Assembly: GCA_031213475.1 (NCBI GenBank)
Contig: JARUPZ010000025.1
Coordinates: forward strand, 4,260,532-4,324,531
Length of the DNA: 64,000 nucleotides
Direction of reading: 5' to 3'
From: Nereocystis luetkeana
Taxonomy: Eukaryota; Sar; Phaeophyceae; Laminariales; Laminariaceae
Every line of letters starts with the position of its first letter. Positions within the stretch are counted from its first letter, which is position 1. Of the stretch, positions 47,305 to 59,572 are shown one piece after another. The notes under the pieces are model-generated. The model searched no databases. It was not told where the DNA came from and saw only the letters and a program-made list of their open reading frames with translations. The position numbers were made by a program, and so were the translations under genes.

Positions 47305-50300
47305 GTAAGTTTCGGAATTCGCTTCGTATGCGTCTACACCACACACCAAACTGGTAGATAGATGGACAGGTAGGGGTATGTCAGCTAGCTCCCTCTCGAA
47401 CTGAATATGGGTGTGGTATGTACATATACATACGGTGTTGGGCATGGACTGCAACACGTATCCTTCTTGAGGTCGCAGCATTTACGTACAACTGTTCAGG
47501 CCTGTCTTCGAAAGGTTAACTGCGCACGTCGACTCGTCCAAAACCTACCAGCGAAGACAACCAGGGGAATCTAAAAAGTCGGTTGCGAGGAAGCTTACAC
47601 TACAGTAATTCATGCGGGGAAGCAGTTTTAGAACAACATGACCTGGTGGGCTTCAGCAATCGGTACATACCGGGTACGCGGATTCCTCTTACAAATCCCA
47701 AAGCTTCAATCGCGATGGTCCAGACCTGGTTGCGGCTCGAATTTCGCCTTGTAGCTGGACGCATGTTGCAAAATATATTCGAGACACGACTGAACTTATG
47801 AATAGGTAGAGTACCACAGTGTCTGGCACCTAAAAATCGTACATGTCGCTTGACGGGGTTGGATACCGAGTGACACGTTGGATGGTGTAGCGAAGTACGC
47901 CCCCCTGATGTGTCGTTGCTGTTGTTGGGCTTCCACCGTTCGACGTACTCCTTTCCCTTGTTATCGTGCTCGTCGCCCATGTCGCCCACAGCCGGCAGAA
48001 AGAGCTACCAACGCGCTCACGCAGCGGGTAAATTGGGCGGAGACCGAGTTCATGGCATCGCTTGACACTCTTCACCAAAACAATAGAGACCATTCCTCCG
48101 CCGCCACATTCCACAAGTCGCTGCCGCACGACAGCCTGGGACAGGTGCGACCGCTCTGAGCCACGTTTTTTTGCCTCGCTCAGATAGAGAAGGCGAACGT
48201 GTGTTGCAGTTGGGGTCAAAGAAAGCACGCAAGTAAGTGTATCCTTTAGGTATGTTGGATTTGTTAGCAGTAGATAGATAGGACAATGGCGCGATGATAC
48301 AAAGTTGGACGTGGAACGTTTTATATGCCCTTTGACTTTATTTGCAGATAGAAAAAAAAAATAAGGATTCAATGGTTGAGAGCGCCTTGCAGCGTGGGTA
48401 GGCACACTTCGATGCGAGTCGACGAGGGAAGAAAAGGCTGAAATCTTCTCGCGATAAAAAATGAAGGCACGTACCGTAGCGGGAAGGGAGCACGAATACC
48501 CTGCTATGTGACCCCGGATCTGAGTTACGAGTTGGAAGGGGAGATAGAAGAAGATGTGCGAAGATAATGAATAAGATGAGCAAAAAATAAATCTAAAATG
48601 GATACATGACTGCTGTGTACACTCAGGGAAGGATCGCAGAACAAACTGTGCAATGCTTCTTGTAGCGTTTCGGTGTTAGTGCGTGTTGGAAAGCTGTCAC
48701 CGGGGACTTGTTAATAAATGGCGCGCACATACACGGAACTGAAGTACGTAATTTTTCTTGGTTATAGAAGCCCTCACGCCTGTAATTGAAGCCGAAGTGA
48801 ATCGTCTTTTCCAATAGATCATACGGAAACATAAATAAATGAAACACTTTACTCCCAGCCTGATAAACACCCAGGGAATATATTTTTTTGCGAACGGCAG
48901 CAAGAGTATGAGGCGGTACACCTAATCCCATGAGATCGATCTCGACTCCGATCGTATGGTGGTAGGAATATCTTATCGCTTTGGGCACAGCACGACGTTC
49001 GCCACCGCGGCACCACAAACAGAAGTACGGTGACCTTGTTGATTTAATCGGCCGTCTTCCGCACTGGTTTAGGGAGAAAAATGATCGTTTCTCTTTTCTG
49101 CTTCAAGCTAGCGGTGATAAGCTGGCGAACCCCGTAAATCATTCGAATGTCTACGCGGTAGTGTCTAACGCGATATACCCTGGCACGTGCATTCTGGCGT
49201 TCCAGCGTCATCTGACGGCAGGGGACTAACGCTATCATCTTCAAAGCTTCTTGCACATGGGCCACCGAAAACACTTAATATACCCCGTTTCTTGCCGAAA
49301 CAATACTCGGGGCTACGTGTACGGGAAAACGATGTCCTTGGGGTACATGCTGTACAGTACTAGCTTACCCTGAGCTTGATTTATTCCAGCGTGTTGTTTC
49401 GATACCATCGCCCCCTACGCTCTAGGTCGACAGCGAGGCCTTCGAAATCCTCACCGAGTGCATAGCGGAAGGCGATTTCGACAAGTGCGAGCAGGTTCCA
49501 GCCGGAGACGAGGACGGTTTCCTGGTCAACCCGCTCGGGGGCATCGCCGTCGACATGGCAGGACCCGCCGGGTACGTTTGTGTACATTAATATGCACACG
49601 CATTACAGTCTTGAATTGCTTGGATCATGCCCTTATCTACTTAATAGGACGAAATATAATTTATCGTTTCTTTGTAACATGAAACGGCTAGTCCAAACCT
49701 AGGTCATAGAGGGCGTCCGCTGTTTGCTCCACCCACCAATGCCCGTAAGATTGGCGACTCGGCTACTTTGGAGGCAGGTCGTGGTTCAATATCAGTAGAG
49801 TAGTTTAGAACCTAACCTGGTTACATATGTATTGACCATGTCGAAGGCACAGATTTTCTGTACGTCGTGCGATGTTCGGGGGGCATGACGTAGACGAGGT
49901 ATCCCCAAACAAATACCCTCTGCATCCATCGCACAGTGGAATCAGTGTGAGATTTCATATTTCAAAGACGACCTTGACTCTGGACGACTTGCTTCATCTC
50001 CACTCAAGCGCTCGTATCCTCCCGCTCTTGTGCGGTATGGTTCTTCTTGTTATGGCCAACCCACCCCTCCTCCTCGTTCCTGCTTTGTTCGTGGCCCGGG
50101 TTCCCGCCTAACGTTCGAATGGTGGCTCTTCGTTACTTCACATGGCTCCTCCCGGCGGTGTGTCAATATTTTCGGCGGGGCATCTTTCACCGCGGCGATC
50201 GGGTTGTTCCCGTGTACAACGACGTCGATGACTGGCGTGCGGGCGATAAACAACCCAACATTTTACCACTTTGGTCCGGCTTGTGGCTTGGCATCACCTT

Positions 50301-53300
50301 CATGGCTGTTCGCAAACTTCGACCTCTATGAGCAGCCCCGCCTTGACCATCCCTAGTGCTTCTGGTCTCAACTCTGCGGACCTGGTGAGTCGCACTCGAT
50401 GGTAGTTGTACGAGCCCGAAGTGGTTTGATGAGAGACTGGTTGAATGAGTTTCTGATAGGTTCCACCCTGCCACGTACGAGCCGGTTTATCTCACGGCCA
50501 CTGTTGTCGCCTTTTGGTAGGCCTTGAGATTTGTAAATATTTACTTCTTTTCCCTAGCACGAACTCGTCGCGCCCACCTCGGGTGGACGACATATGAGAC
50601 GTGCCCGCGCCGAATCGGATGCGTTTCATCACTAACCACCCAGGCGGCTCAATTGGCGGAACTGTATTGGATGGCCTTGACGAGGGACATACCTTTCTCA
50701 ACATACGGCAAGGACGAGACAACTCGGGCGGCAGCAGGTAATACCCACTAGTTTGTTTACATCTGAAATGAAGATGCTATCAAAATAAATTTCGCTGGTA
50801 CATAATGGTCATCCGTCTTAAGGGGAAGGTTGGGCGTAGATCCCTCGACCGAATTCGACAAAGACGGCCGTAAAACTAACAGCAGTTGAGACCGAAATGA
50901 TGTGTTACCCATCTGTCACCTCAGAATACAATCTCGAGAGCGTGGCGCTGGCGGGTTCTCCTGTTGCCGATGGTAAATACATACTGGCATTCAATACGAT
51001 CCAAGTATCCCGACCCAGACAAGCTGTGCTTGTGAGTCAGACAATATTGCCTCGATCGAACGTAGATGCGAGAGCGTCTTAATGTTCACCAGGGTATCAT
51101 ATAGCTTTGTTGTTGTCCTTGTTACGTTTGTGGGCGCACGTGTATGTATCGTGCCCACCGTTACTCGATACACAGCGGTTCTCATTGACTCCATTCCATC
51201 GACAATATGCATTCGGATGAACCTCAGATAACCTGGCCACCATGCCGGGGTTCGCAAACATGAACGGCGTCGCGGTCGGGTCGGATGGCAGAGCTGACCC
51301 ACAGACACAGCTGTTCCGGTCCTCTGCCCTTGGTGTCGAGAGAGGTCCCTTCATTTCTCAGGTGCGTTGTGCAACGTCGTCCGGTGTGTGCAGGCTTTGA
51401 GAAAACGACTGCCCAGATATTTAATCCGTGGGAATCGCTCGGTTCAGAGTTTTGACGTTCCCCGTTTTCAGGTTATCGTCTACCGCCTCGCGCTCGCGTT
51501 TCCGCAGTGTCTGAGTTGGATACCAGCATTATCGAGTCTACGTAGCTCAAACAAAAGCTTCACGGAAACGCCGTCATTCCTTGCGTTATTCAGATATTCG
51601 TCAAAGCCCCAGCGTACCACCCGTGCTCTTTGGCTGATACTTTTGCGTATTACAGCACGCCGGTTGGCGCACGTGAAAAGTGTACCGTGCTTAGTTGTCC
51701 CGTCGCACGCTTGTTATTCCCGTTACCTTCTGTTTTGTGCCAAACCAGCTGCTGGTGAAGGACTTTACGTTGGACTCCATCGAAGTGACCCCTCAGCAAA
51801 CGACGTTCGCGTCCGGAGTAGACTACATGGCCGACTACGACGAATGGCTCTTTATACAGGTTAGAAAAAATACGAGCATACGTATCGAAGTAAAAAGACA
51901 AAATTGTACGCTAATGAAAGTTATTCGTAGGAGCTTCCTGCTCCGGGTATTTTGTTCAAGTGCCCCCCTGGTTAAGCGGTGGTCCGATGAAGACATATAT
52001 ATATTCAATAGCACACTGGCGTATGTGCTACAATCTTAGTGTGTGACATGTTAAAGTCGCGCAATCACCTTTGAATGAGACACACGCCTGTCTAACGTTG
52101 TCCCGCTTAGCCAAAACCAATAGTTGAGCAAGGAATTAATTGCGTGCTCTGCAGCTTGATATCAAGCATTTATGAAGAGACCAACACTGTAAGCGCATTT
52201 TGGTTTTTTATTTCGTGCACTATTTGATGTCTTTCTTAAAGGCCGGCCTTCGGAGGGCCAAGCCAATCCTGTAGGTGCTAAAGTATATGTTAACAGACAG
52301 CTAGATCGTGGTCTCCATCGGGGTCGAAACGACTGGAGTGGGCGGTTATCGACGGAGCACCTGCGATCGCAGCAAGTTGAAATACCCGATTGGTACTGCA
52401 GAGGGCTTATTCGTCTGGTTCGAACCTGTTTGCTTGCCGCACCCTTCAACACATACTCCGCTCGGTTTGAACGGTTTCAGAACGGTGGCAAGCCGGACTC
52501 GCAGGAAGAGGTAGACCCCGTGAAGCGGTACATCCGAAACGCCCGCGACCTATCCAGGACAGTGGCCACTGATACCATCAATACGTGAGTACCCTGTCTC
52601 TTGCGCGTGTTGTGATTCCAACTGCTAGCTGCTGCTGGCGACGCCTCAGCACTTGACTGAGAACGATGAGTAATTGTCCTTCTATGATCAAGGCAGAAAC
52701 AGATAGAGATCCCTGATGGTAGTTGTCTGCAGTTTAATTGCTTCCGGCAAACGCCAACTCTCACCCCAGGTGGCATTGCTCGATCGCCTTCACTTACACC
52801 CAGAGTTCGCACATTTTTTCGCACCATCATTTATTTGTCACTTCAGTAGGCGAGCGATCTCAACATGTATCGTGGTCGAAATGGGGTTCCTATCCTGACA
52901 GTGTACGTACGTTCCATTGCTCGGCAGGGAGGCGTACCGAGCCACGCTAATCATCATCAACGATGGGGCTATCAGCCGTGCCGGCTTCAACGGTCCGTAC
53001 AGAGAAAGCGGTCGTCAAGTCGGTTTCGTAAACTACGGCGTGTCCCACGTTATGAGGCTTGTCGGAACCGGCGAGCTGGCTCAGAGGTCCTCCTGGTACC
53101 AGAAGTGGAACGTTCACAGGTTCGCCCGTCCGGAGGTGAGGTTCTACTTCATTTCCCAATGCCGCTGATAACCACCCTTTTTATTCCGTTATGTGTTCTG
53201 CGTTCCCAGATTCGATACCCCATATAGGTCGAATTACCTTCAACGATACTGATACCAGCATAACACATACCGATATTTTATGGTCACCCACTCGCGTACT

Positions 53301-56300
53301 GCACACCGCCCGCAGTTGCACAAATCTCAGAGTTCTCACCACCGCAACGAACCTAACCTGGTACGCTTCCCCACGCGTTTGATATAACCGGGTAAAAATA
53401 TAACAACATGTCGGAACGCGTCTCTCCCCCCCGCATGGAACGCGCCCTCCGTCCGTTCTCGTTTGGCGCAATGACAGGCCGTTGGCGGAACCCTCCACAA
53501 CGTCATCAACGGCAACCTCGACGTAGAATTCCACGCCTCGCTTCTCAACAACACCGAGTTGCTGACGAGGGTGGCGGCACGGAATGCCGAGATCACTGGG
53601 CAATCTGGAGGAGTAGGACAGACCTACCTCCTTCCACAGGTGATGAGTAATACAAGTTGCCCGTGTCGCATGACAAACAAAAATGGTTGTTGGACCTCAA
53701 GGTGAAAGTCGCGCAGCGATTGATAATTGGCCAACAGCTGGAAATACCTTGAAACACCTGTGCAACAGGCCTGATGGGAGGTTATTCACCGCCGGTCCAA
53801 GCGAACACCGTAGCCCCGCCTGAACCAGTAGGTGTCTCCAACATTCGTCCGCTCATATATTCTCCGTGAGTACTTCGAGTAGCAGCTGGATCCTTCGGAT
53901 TCGCATCCCAACCTCCACCCAATGTTAAGACCTGCACATACATGTAGACCGATTTTTTATATGGCCGAACGTGCTAGTCGACAGTCTATTCGTGCTCGAC
54001 CATCGAATAGCTAGACAACTTCGTACCGATAATGGAACCCACGCGGACTTCCATGCGGCCAACAAGCCGACTCTCCTGATCACAGATTATATTATTTGTG
54101 CCTTCTACCTAGAATTCGTTCACCGTGTGCGCGCTCGTTGTTGTTTTCACAGGCTGTCAACAAGGGCTCGCCAACTCACCCCTCGTACCCCTCTGGGCAC
54201 GCCGTCCAGAACGGTGCCTTCGCAACTGTACTCAAGGTGATGTCGTCGTTTTGACCCACACCGCAAGCGCTTTGATATACGTTCAGACAACGGTACTTTA
54301 CAAATATTGTCATGACCCGGCACCGAGTGAGAATTGCAGTCTGAGCTCCAGCTTGGAGCAAGTTTACCGGGGGTTCATGGTTTTTATGGTAAACCCTGTA
54401 GACTCATGTTATCCCTTTCAAGCTTCAACCAGAGGAATTTCACAGTTTCAGCCTTACGCATTACATCTTTCGTGTACCTCGTTTTAGATCAGCCCAAGCC
54501 ACCTGTTGTCCGGTAAGGATGTTGCCAGGGACCCAACGATCGCACTTGCCTCATTTTGGTATTACCGCATACGTTAGCTCTATGGGCAAACGAACCAGCA
54601 CGTACTAACCCACAGGTAACCCCGTTAGATACGCCCGGTTTTCGTGCCCACAGTATCCGGGTGTTTGACGCCAGTATCTCAGTACATATTGTGTTCCATG
54701 TTCGTTCGGCTGACGCCGGTTGATATCACAGCGAACGGGTGCTATGGTGCTCGATTGAGACGTGCATGATATTCACGTAGAGCGGAGGGGTTCGTGCGAT
54801 GTAGCCACCCTGTTTGTTTGATCGCCATCGATTTTTCCATGCAATTCACCCCTTAGAAGGACATTCATCATTATTGCAGTGTTGAAACGTAGTTTTTCGA
54901 GTGGACACACACTTTGTCTCGATGGGTATTGATGACCTGGGAAACTCGCGATCTCGTGTCATGGCAGTCTAGACAGCTGGCACTGCGAAGCGACACCAGG
55001 CAAACCCTCAGCTCACCGTCATGAAACAACCGCACGCAAGTTCCTTTACGATGTTGTCTTCGTTTCATCTGCCTCCACCCGCCACCGTATATGGCAGGCG
55101 CTTGTCGGGCTGGAGCGTGGTGCTTCGTGTTTCAACAATCCCGTGTTTCCCGATGACGAAGGATTGATCCTCCTGCCGTACACGGGTGACGACTGCCTGA
55201 CGTACGAGGGAGAAATCAATAAAATGGCCGTCAACGTCGCTTTCGGCAGGTAAGGATAAGTGGTTATCTTCATCTCGACCGCCGGGGAGTATAGATATTT
55301 GCGATCCGTCTGACATCGTACTAGCCACATCTGGCTCACCAATACTCACGAAAGCTTGCCCCGGCCGGAGCGTCGTGTATTGAAGTATCGTATCTACGAC
55401 GTGCGTTTTCTTGCATTGTTTGCTGCAATGTTCAGGCAGATGATCGGTATCCACTGGAGGATGGACGGCCAGGAAGGCTTACTTCTCGGTGAAATGGTCG
55501 GAGTGCGGATTCTGCAGCAGGTGAGACAACAACATATATCCAATACATCTCTAACGACCTCTTTCCCTCGTCATTACCCCAATTATCCGATATCCTTCGC
55601 GTACAGTTAGAGATGCAGTGGTCGTTCAGCGCACGCGGAGGATGGTCAAATAGTTGCGGAATGTTTTGTATTCAGCACGCCCTCTGCCTGATGCAGTGTT
55701 TCGGAATTAATCGTGGCTACGGAGCGGTATATTATGCGCTATTGATTACCGAAGGGAAGGCAGTGATGCATCACGGGCGTCGTAATAGCGGGTACTCTAG
55801 GCGATGGACTGTTATTCAGCAGAAGAGCCAGTGCGTAGACGATAGCTTGACAGCGTAGGGATATGGCATCGCTGAGAATATCGCTAAAGAAAGGGGTGAC
55901 TCAAAAGATCCGACGAGCGCCGCAAATGGGTTGCAGATCAGCTCTCCGCCACAAAACATCGGCATGCCCATATTGCCCTGGGTGTGTCCGAGAAGAGATA
56001 TTACTTATGGTAACCCGAAATGATGATAGGATTAACTATTGCATCTCCAGTAGGACCCTCAAAGCACGTATAGGTACCCTCTTAGAGGTACCGGAGAGAA
56101 CCAGCGCAATGTAGGCACATCTCGTCATGCTGCAGGCGTCTTTGCGGAATGTAGTATAAATGACCCTGATGAAAGTGGCGCCGACGTATAGTCCCGCCAC
56201 GATGGCGTGAACGCTTCAAGGTATTCCCGGGCTCATCCAATGTCCGCGTTGCTGTTGACGACATGAATATACCAATAATAGGAGGGTGACGGTCGACCGC

Positions 56301-56542
56301 TACAGTGTGTCAATATGTCGGAGATAATAGCCTTGCAAGCGTGAAAAAAATAAAATTATGATGCACGTGTTTCTTACATCGCGTCGACACATTCGCAGGA
56401 GGCCGTGGCTTTCCCAGAGAACGAGCCCTACGAGTTCCGTCTCATGTCAGGCCAGACAATCAGGCTCGAGGCGGACGGTTCATTCTTCGTCGACAACAAG
56501 CGATGCAGCGGCGACGCCTTTGTGGGGGCTGACTTGTGCTAA
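47068..56542 (+). CDS. vBPO: Vanadium-dependent bromoperoxidase, secreted, 14 exons, intact
   Basis: The enzyme oxidises bromide (and iodide) with H2O2 using a histidine-bound vanadate cofactor. Exons: 47068-47304, 47992-48144, 49426-49571, 50357-50384, 50644-50737, 51228-51361, 51749-51859, 52481-52584, 52928-53135, 53478-53639, 54153-54236, 55098-55249, 55436-55520, 56399-56542. All phases agree and give 613 residues, close to Ascophyllum nodosum vBPO (557 mature) plus a signal peptide and leader. Residues 1-23 are a hydrophobic signal peptide, so secretion to the wall or apoplast is expected. Vanadate-pocket residues by recalled alignment to A. nodosum K341, R349, S416-G417-H418, R480 and H486 are K395, R403, S473-G474-H475, R538 and H544. 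H468 sits at the bromoperoxidase-type H411 position. Other conserved stretches are AAQLAELYWMALTRDIPF, FHKSLPHDSLGQ and SSWYQKWNVHRFARPE. No stop or frameshift interrupts the chain. A decayed paralogue lies head to head upstream. Confidence 0.93.
48331..48590 (+). mobile_element. tRNA-derived SINE, 5'-truncated copy in vBPO intron 2
   Basis: Starts at CTTTGACTTTATTTGCAGAT, corresponding to the position just after the tRNA-like head in the copy at 42244. It then follows the body closely (GTTGAGAGCGCCTTGCAGCG, CTTCTCGCGATAAAAAATGA). The tRNA head is absent, as in a 5'-truncated reverse-transcribed insertion. It lies in the intron between vBPO exons 2 and 3 and in the same orientation as the gene. 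Confidence 0.88.
48623..49018 (-). other. 131-codon antisense open frame in vBPO intron 2, unknown
   Basis: The frame reads through words such as GVEIDLMGLGVPPHTLAAVR and LEKTIHFGFNYRREGFYNQE. It is longer than most chance frames here and lies between the SINE and vBPO exon 3. No domain is recognised and no splice or start context supports it. It may be a chance frame or the remnant of a transposed sequence. Confidence 0.2.
50925..50972 (+). other. Possible cassette or duplicate exon in the vBPO gene
   Basis: A 48-base stretch between CCTCAG and GTAAAT enters with two bases and leaves in phase 1. It could therefore be spliced between exon 5 (ends phase 1) and exon 6 (enters with two bases) without disturbing the frame. 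It would read YNLESVALAGSPVAD, which resembles the start of exon 6 (NLATMPGFANMNGVAVGSDG). I left it out of the gene because exon 5 joined directly to exon 6 already gives the family pattern. Confidence 0.35.
52928..53135 (+). CDS. vBPO: vBPO exon 9: lysine and arginine of the vanadate pocket
   Basis: Reads TEAYRATLIIINDGAISRAG through GFVNYGVSHVMRLVGTGELA to SSWYQKWNVHRFARPE. K395 and R403, eight residues apart, correspond to K341 and R349 of the A. nodosum enzyme, which bind vanadate oxygens. Acceptor CAG at 52927, donor GTGAGG after 53135. The exon has the same length as its relic in the dead copy. Confidence 0.93.
54153..54236 (+). CDS. vBPO: vBPO exon 11: PSGH catalytic motif
   Basis: An 84-base exon encoding AVNKGSPTHPSYPSGHAVQN and then GAFATVLK. 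S473, G474 and H475 match the vanadate-binding Ser-Gly and the acid-base histidine of the family. H468 matches the histidine that typifies bromoperoxidases, where fungal chloroperoxidase has phenylalanine. The acceptor is TTTTCACAG and the donor GTGATG. Confidence 0.95.
55098..55520 (+). CDS. vBPO: vBPO exons 12-13: second arginine and the vanadium-ligating histidine
   Basis: Exon 12 (55098-55249) reads ALVGLERGASCFNNPVFPDD and on to YEGEINKMAVNVAFG. Exon 13 (55436-55520) continues QMIGIHWRMDGQEGLLLGEM. The codon of the pocket arginine R538 is split by the phase-2 intron (AG at the end of exon 12, G at the start of exon 13). H544 in GIHW corresponds to H486, which bonds vanadium directly. Cys pairs in exon 12 (SCF, DCL) match the disulphide-bearing loop of brown-algal enzymes. 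Confidence 0.93.
56399..56542 (+). CDS. vBPO: vBPO last exon and stop
   Basis: Begins EAVAFPENEPYEFRLMSGQT and ends in GADLC and a TAA stop at 56540-56542. The YEFRLMSG and FFVDNKRC elements and the terminal cysteine match the beta-strand tail of known vBPOs, so the 3' end of the gene is complete. Confidence 0.92.
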   Translation, partial: EAVAFPENEPYEFRLMSGQTIRLEADGSFFVDNKRCSGDAFVGADLC

Positions 56543-59270
56543 CGTCTCGAGTGAAGGCCTCCCTTAGGTGCCCAACTTGGGAGGTGTCAAAGGCACTCGT
56601 TCTTATAGCATACTGGTGGGCACCAATCAACGCACACAGATATCAAGGAGTTTGTGTATCGACGTTAGGCGTTTCCATGTCGCGTTCGTGCATTCCGTAG
56701 ATTTCAACTGAATTTCAAACGTTTGTCGTTGGAATGTCAACCTTGACGTCCTCGTCATGGTATCAGAGACGTTGTGGCCGCTATTCGTATGCCTCGTTCA
56801 CGCCAAAGAGTAGTATTACACTCCATATTATCGCCTTAATTATTCAGCGGGTAGCCTTTAGGTTGGATCCCCCGGGAACTCCCTTTGATCGCCCACGGCA
56901 GGTCCGTCTTGCGCAAAGTATTTATGTATGTGTTTCTGAAGGGGAATCAGGGTTGACCGATAAAACCTCAGTCATGACTGGAGTGACGGTTGTATTCTCG
57001 GCAAAATGTGTTCTTTGTACTTGTTCAAGTAGTTGTGGTTGTTGGTAATCTGTTTTGTGAAAGCAGTTGATATGTATGTGACCATGTGGAGGGACATGCG
57101 AAAATCGCAAAAAATGCTAGATATGCTTCGATAATTCGATAAAATGGCATGCATCCACCCTCGTTTCGGGCAACTTCAAAGACATTAAGCCCACAGTCGT
57201 ACAAAGCAAAGTAGCTATTGAAATAGGACCACAGGTGTTCCCACGCGGTTGGATGGTTTGGGCGAATCTGGCCGGCCCTCGTGGACATATAGTGTCCCCG
57301 TTCCTCGATTTCCGCCGGACCGGCTAGACATTTCGGTATTGAATGGATTGTCAAGCACACTGGTGGGTATGCCTATACTCACTAACAACACCATCAGCAC
57401 ATGCAGGGGTAATCACCACTGTGTTGTCAGTTATCGTCTGCCGCTTTCTTTGTTGCAAAATTAGATTGATAAAACGTTTTAACATTTCTGTGTAGTAGCT
57501 ACTTTTTCTTCTGATGTGTTGCACGTGGAAGGTTTATCTTGAGTACTGTATACGTCGCCCAGCCAGCAACACTGTTTTCAATACATAGGAAGGGAGCCGA
57601 CCACCACCGTCGGTATTCCGTCCTCCGCGCGAAATGAAGTATGGCGTAATTATAAGTTGTCCTTGCTCGTTTCCCTCTGGTGGAGTTAATGTCGATGATA
57701 GCCTGCATTGTGCGTCCCATGTGAGCAATCATTTGTCAATGTGTGGCAGGGTCGTTAAGTATGAAAACAACATATATGTAGCTGATTGAATGGACAGTCC
57801 CGTTTTTTGGGTGCGCGCAAAACGGTTTCGGGTGGCTCGTACACCACACCCCGGTAGAGGTTTCTCCCATCGCGCGCAGGTGCCGACGCGCGTAAATGTT
57901 CTCGTTGGACATCGTAGTGTCAGAGCATTTTCTAGGAGGCAAGTCATCACATGTCTCCACGGTGTGTGATTGTTGTATGCCCCGTGATGTGTCATACAGA
58001 AGTAGGGTTCGTTGATTGAAGAAGACTTGACCGCATCGGCAAGGAAAGTTTTCAAGGCAAGGACGTTGCAATGTTGCTGAAAGCGGTGTGTATGCCCCAG
58101 AGTCCAGGCACTACATCAAGCCACTGGCAATGGCCGGGTAGAGATTTGTTGAATGATGCATCATGTATCACCGTGTACGATGCCCTTGTTCGTTCATAAT
58201 AGCGGATTTTTTATGTCAAATCATCTCCCGGTTTGAAGGTTCATCTCATATTTCTAATGGAGTACGAACATGTCAACATCGTGATTATCCGACTAACTGC
58301 AAGGCAGTTGCTCCTAAGCTTACGCTAGGACCCTGTCGACTGCCACGATGCACACAGCCGGCTGCGCTATCAAATTCAACGCGACACATTGAATGGATCA
58401 AACACACAGGCTAACGTACGTTACAGAAAAACCAAAGGCTGTTACTGTGTCAATCGCGAAACTGGGATAGTTCCAGGGGGTATTCGCGAAAGGATCTGAA
58501 GATACTCAAGCGGTATATATATATATGGCGGGGCATATCAACCTGCATATCACTCTTCTTGCGGTGGTGTACAAAAGCATATATATCTCCATGAACAAGA
58601 TTCATTGATATTAAACAAACCTAATTACGTGAATAATTCCGTTCAGTATATCCGACGTTATCTATCTGACATGGCGACGCTTGTCTACCGTTGTTGCTGA
58701 AAGCAAAATGGCGATTACCGATCTAGTAGATACAAAACGATCGCGACATCTGTGACAATAAACCGACTCATTGAACGTGCCAACGCGCGCGACTAAAATC
58801 GTTTCTGGTCCCACCAGAACACCTAAATTATTGGTGCGCGAAATGTCGCCGAAGGAAATTCGGGCGGAGCGCAAAGTTATCCTGAGTATATATATATTTC
58901 ATCTGACCTGAGATATTTGGATCCAAGACTGGTCACCAACAACTGCGAAACAATGTTACGCAGGGAACATCGGCCAATAGCGTAAATGCACGTGGCCCCC
59001 GTTCGCCTAGTTCGTGTATACCCCTACAAAACAACGTAACCCGCCCGAGAATCGCCAGAAAAAAACAGGTCCGTTGTTTACCGAAACGCCTGGGTGGCGC
59101 CTCGGTAGCTTTGCTATACGTGTACCTTCTTGCCTGGTGTAAATTCAAAACACCGATGACCTAGTGAGAAACAATCCCCCCTGGCCGTGGAGTTTATCAA
59201 CTTCACTTGCGCCTCTCACGAAACCGGTGTAGGGGCATGTGCGCACTGCACCAGATCTCTTCGTCGCAAC
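56543..59270. other. 3' flank of vBPO, no gene recognised
   Basis: The first few hundred bases are presumably the 3' untranslated region. A minus-strand frame at 57025-57360 contains SYFNSYFALYDCGLNVFEVA and similar protein-like text without a recognisable family. Another pair of overlapping minus-strand frames lies near 57.7-58.1 kb. None is supported as a gene. AT-rich microsatellite-like TATATATA stretches occur at about 58516 and 58887. Confidence 0.4.
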
Positions 59271-59572
59271 CTAACGTAAAGAGTCGTTTTTCGAAGTCCC
59301 TTGTCTCCCATGCGTGGGGAACGTATACATAAATGCGTAGTGTGAGAATGAACCTGTACCATATGTCACGGGATGACACATTTGATTTTTAAGTGTACCC
59401 ATACGAATATTCATTGACTGGCGGTATCGTTTCTCCGGTGCAGTTAGTCCAACAGCATCATCAATAAAATTCGTAACTCGTTCGGTAAAAAGTACACCCA
59501 ACCGACCAAGTTCGCGCCCACAGAACAGAAGTGAAAGGTATCGATGTGGGGCGCGTGGAAACTGGGCAAGCT

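Noticed and set aside
50524-50643. Upstream extension of vBPO exon 5 along the open frame
   Set aside because: It cannot be entered in phase from exon 3 by a normal acceptor and its peptide lacks similarity to the family. The micro-exon at 50357-50384 solves both problems.
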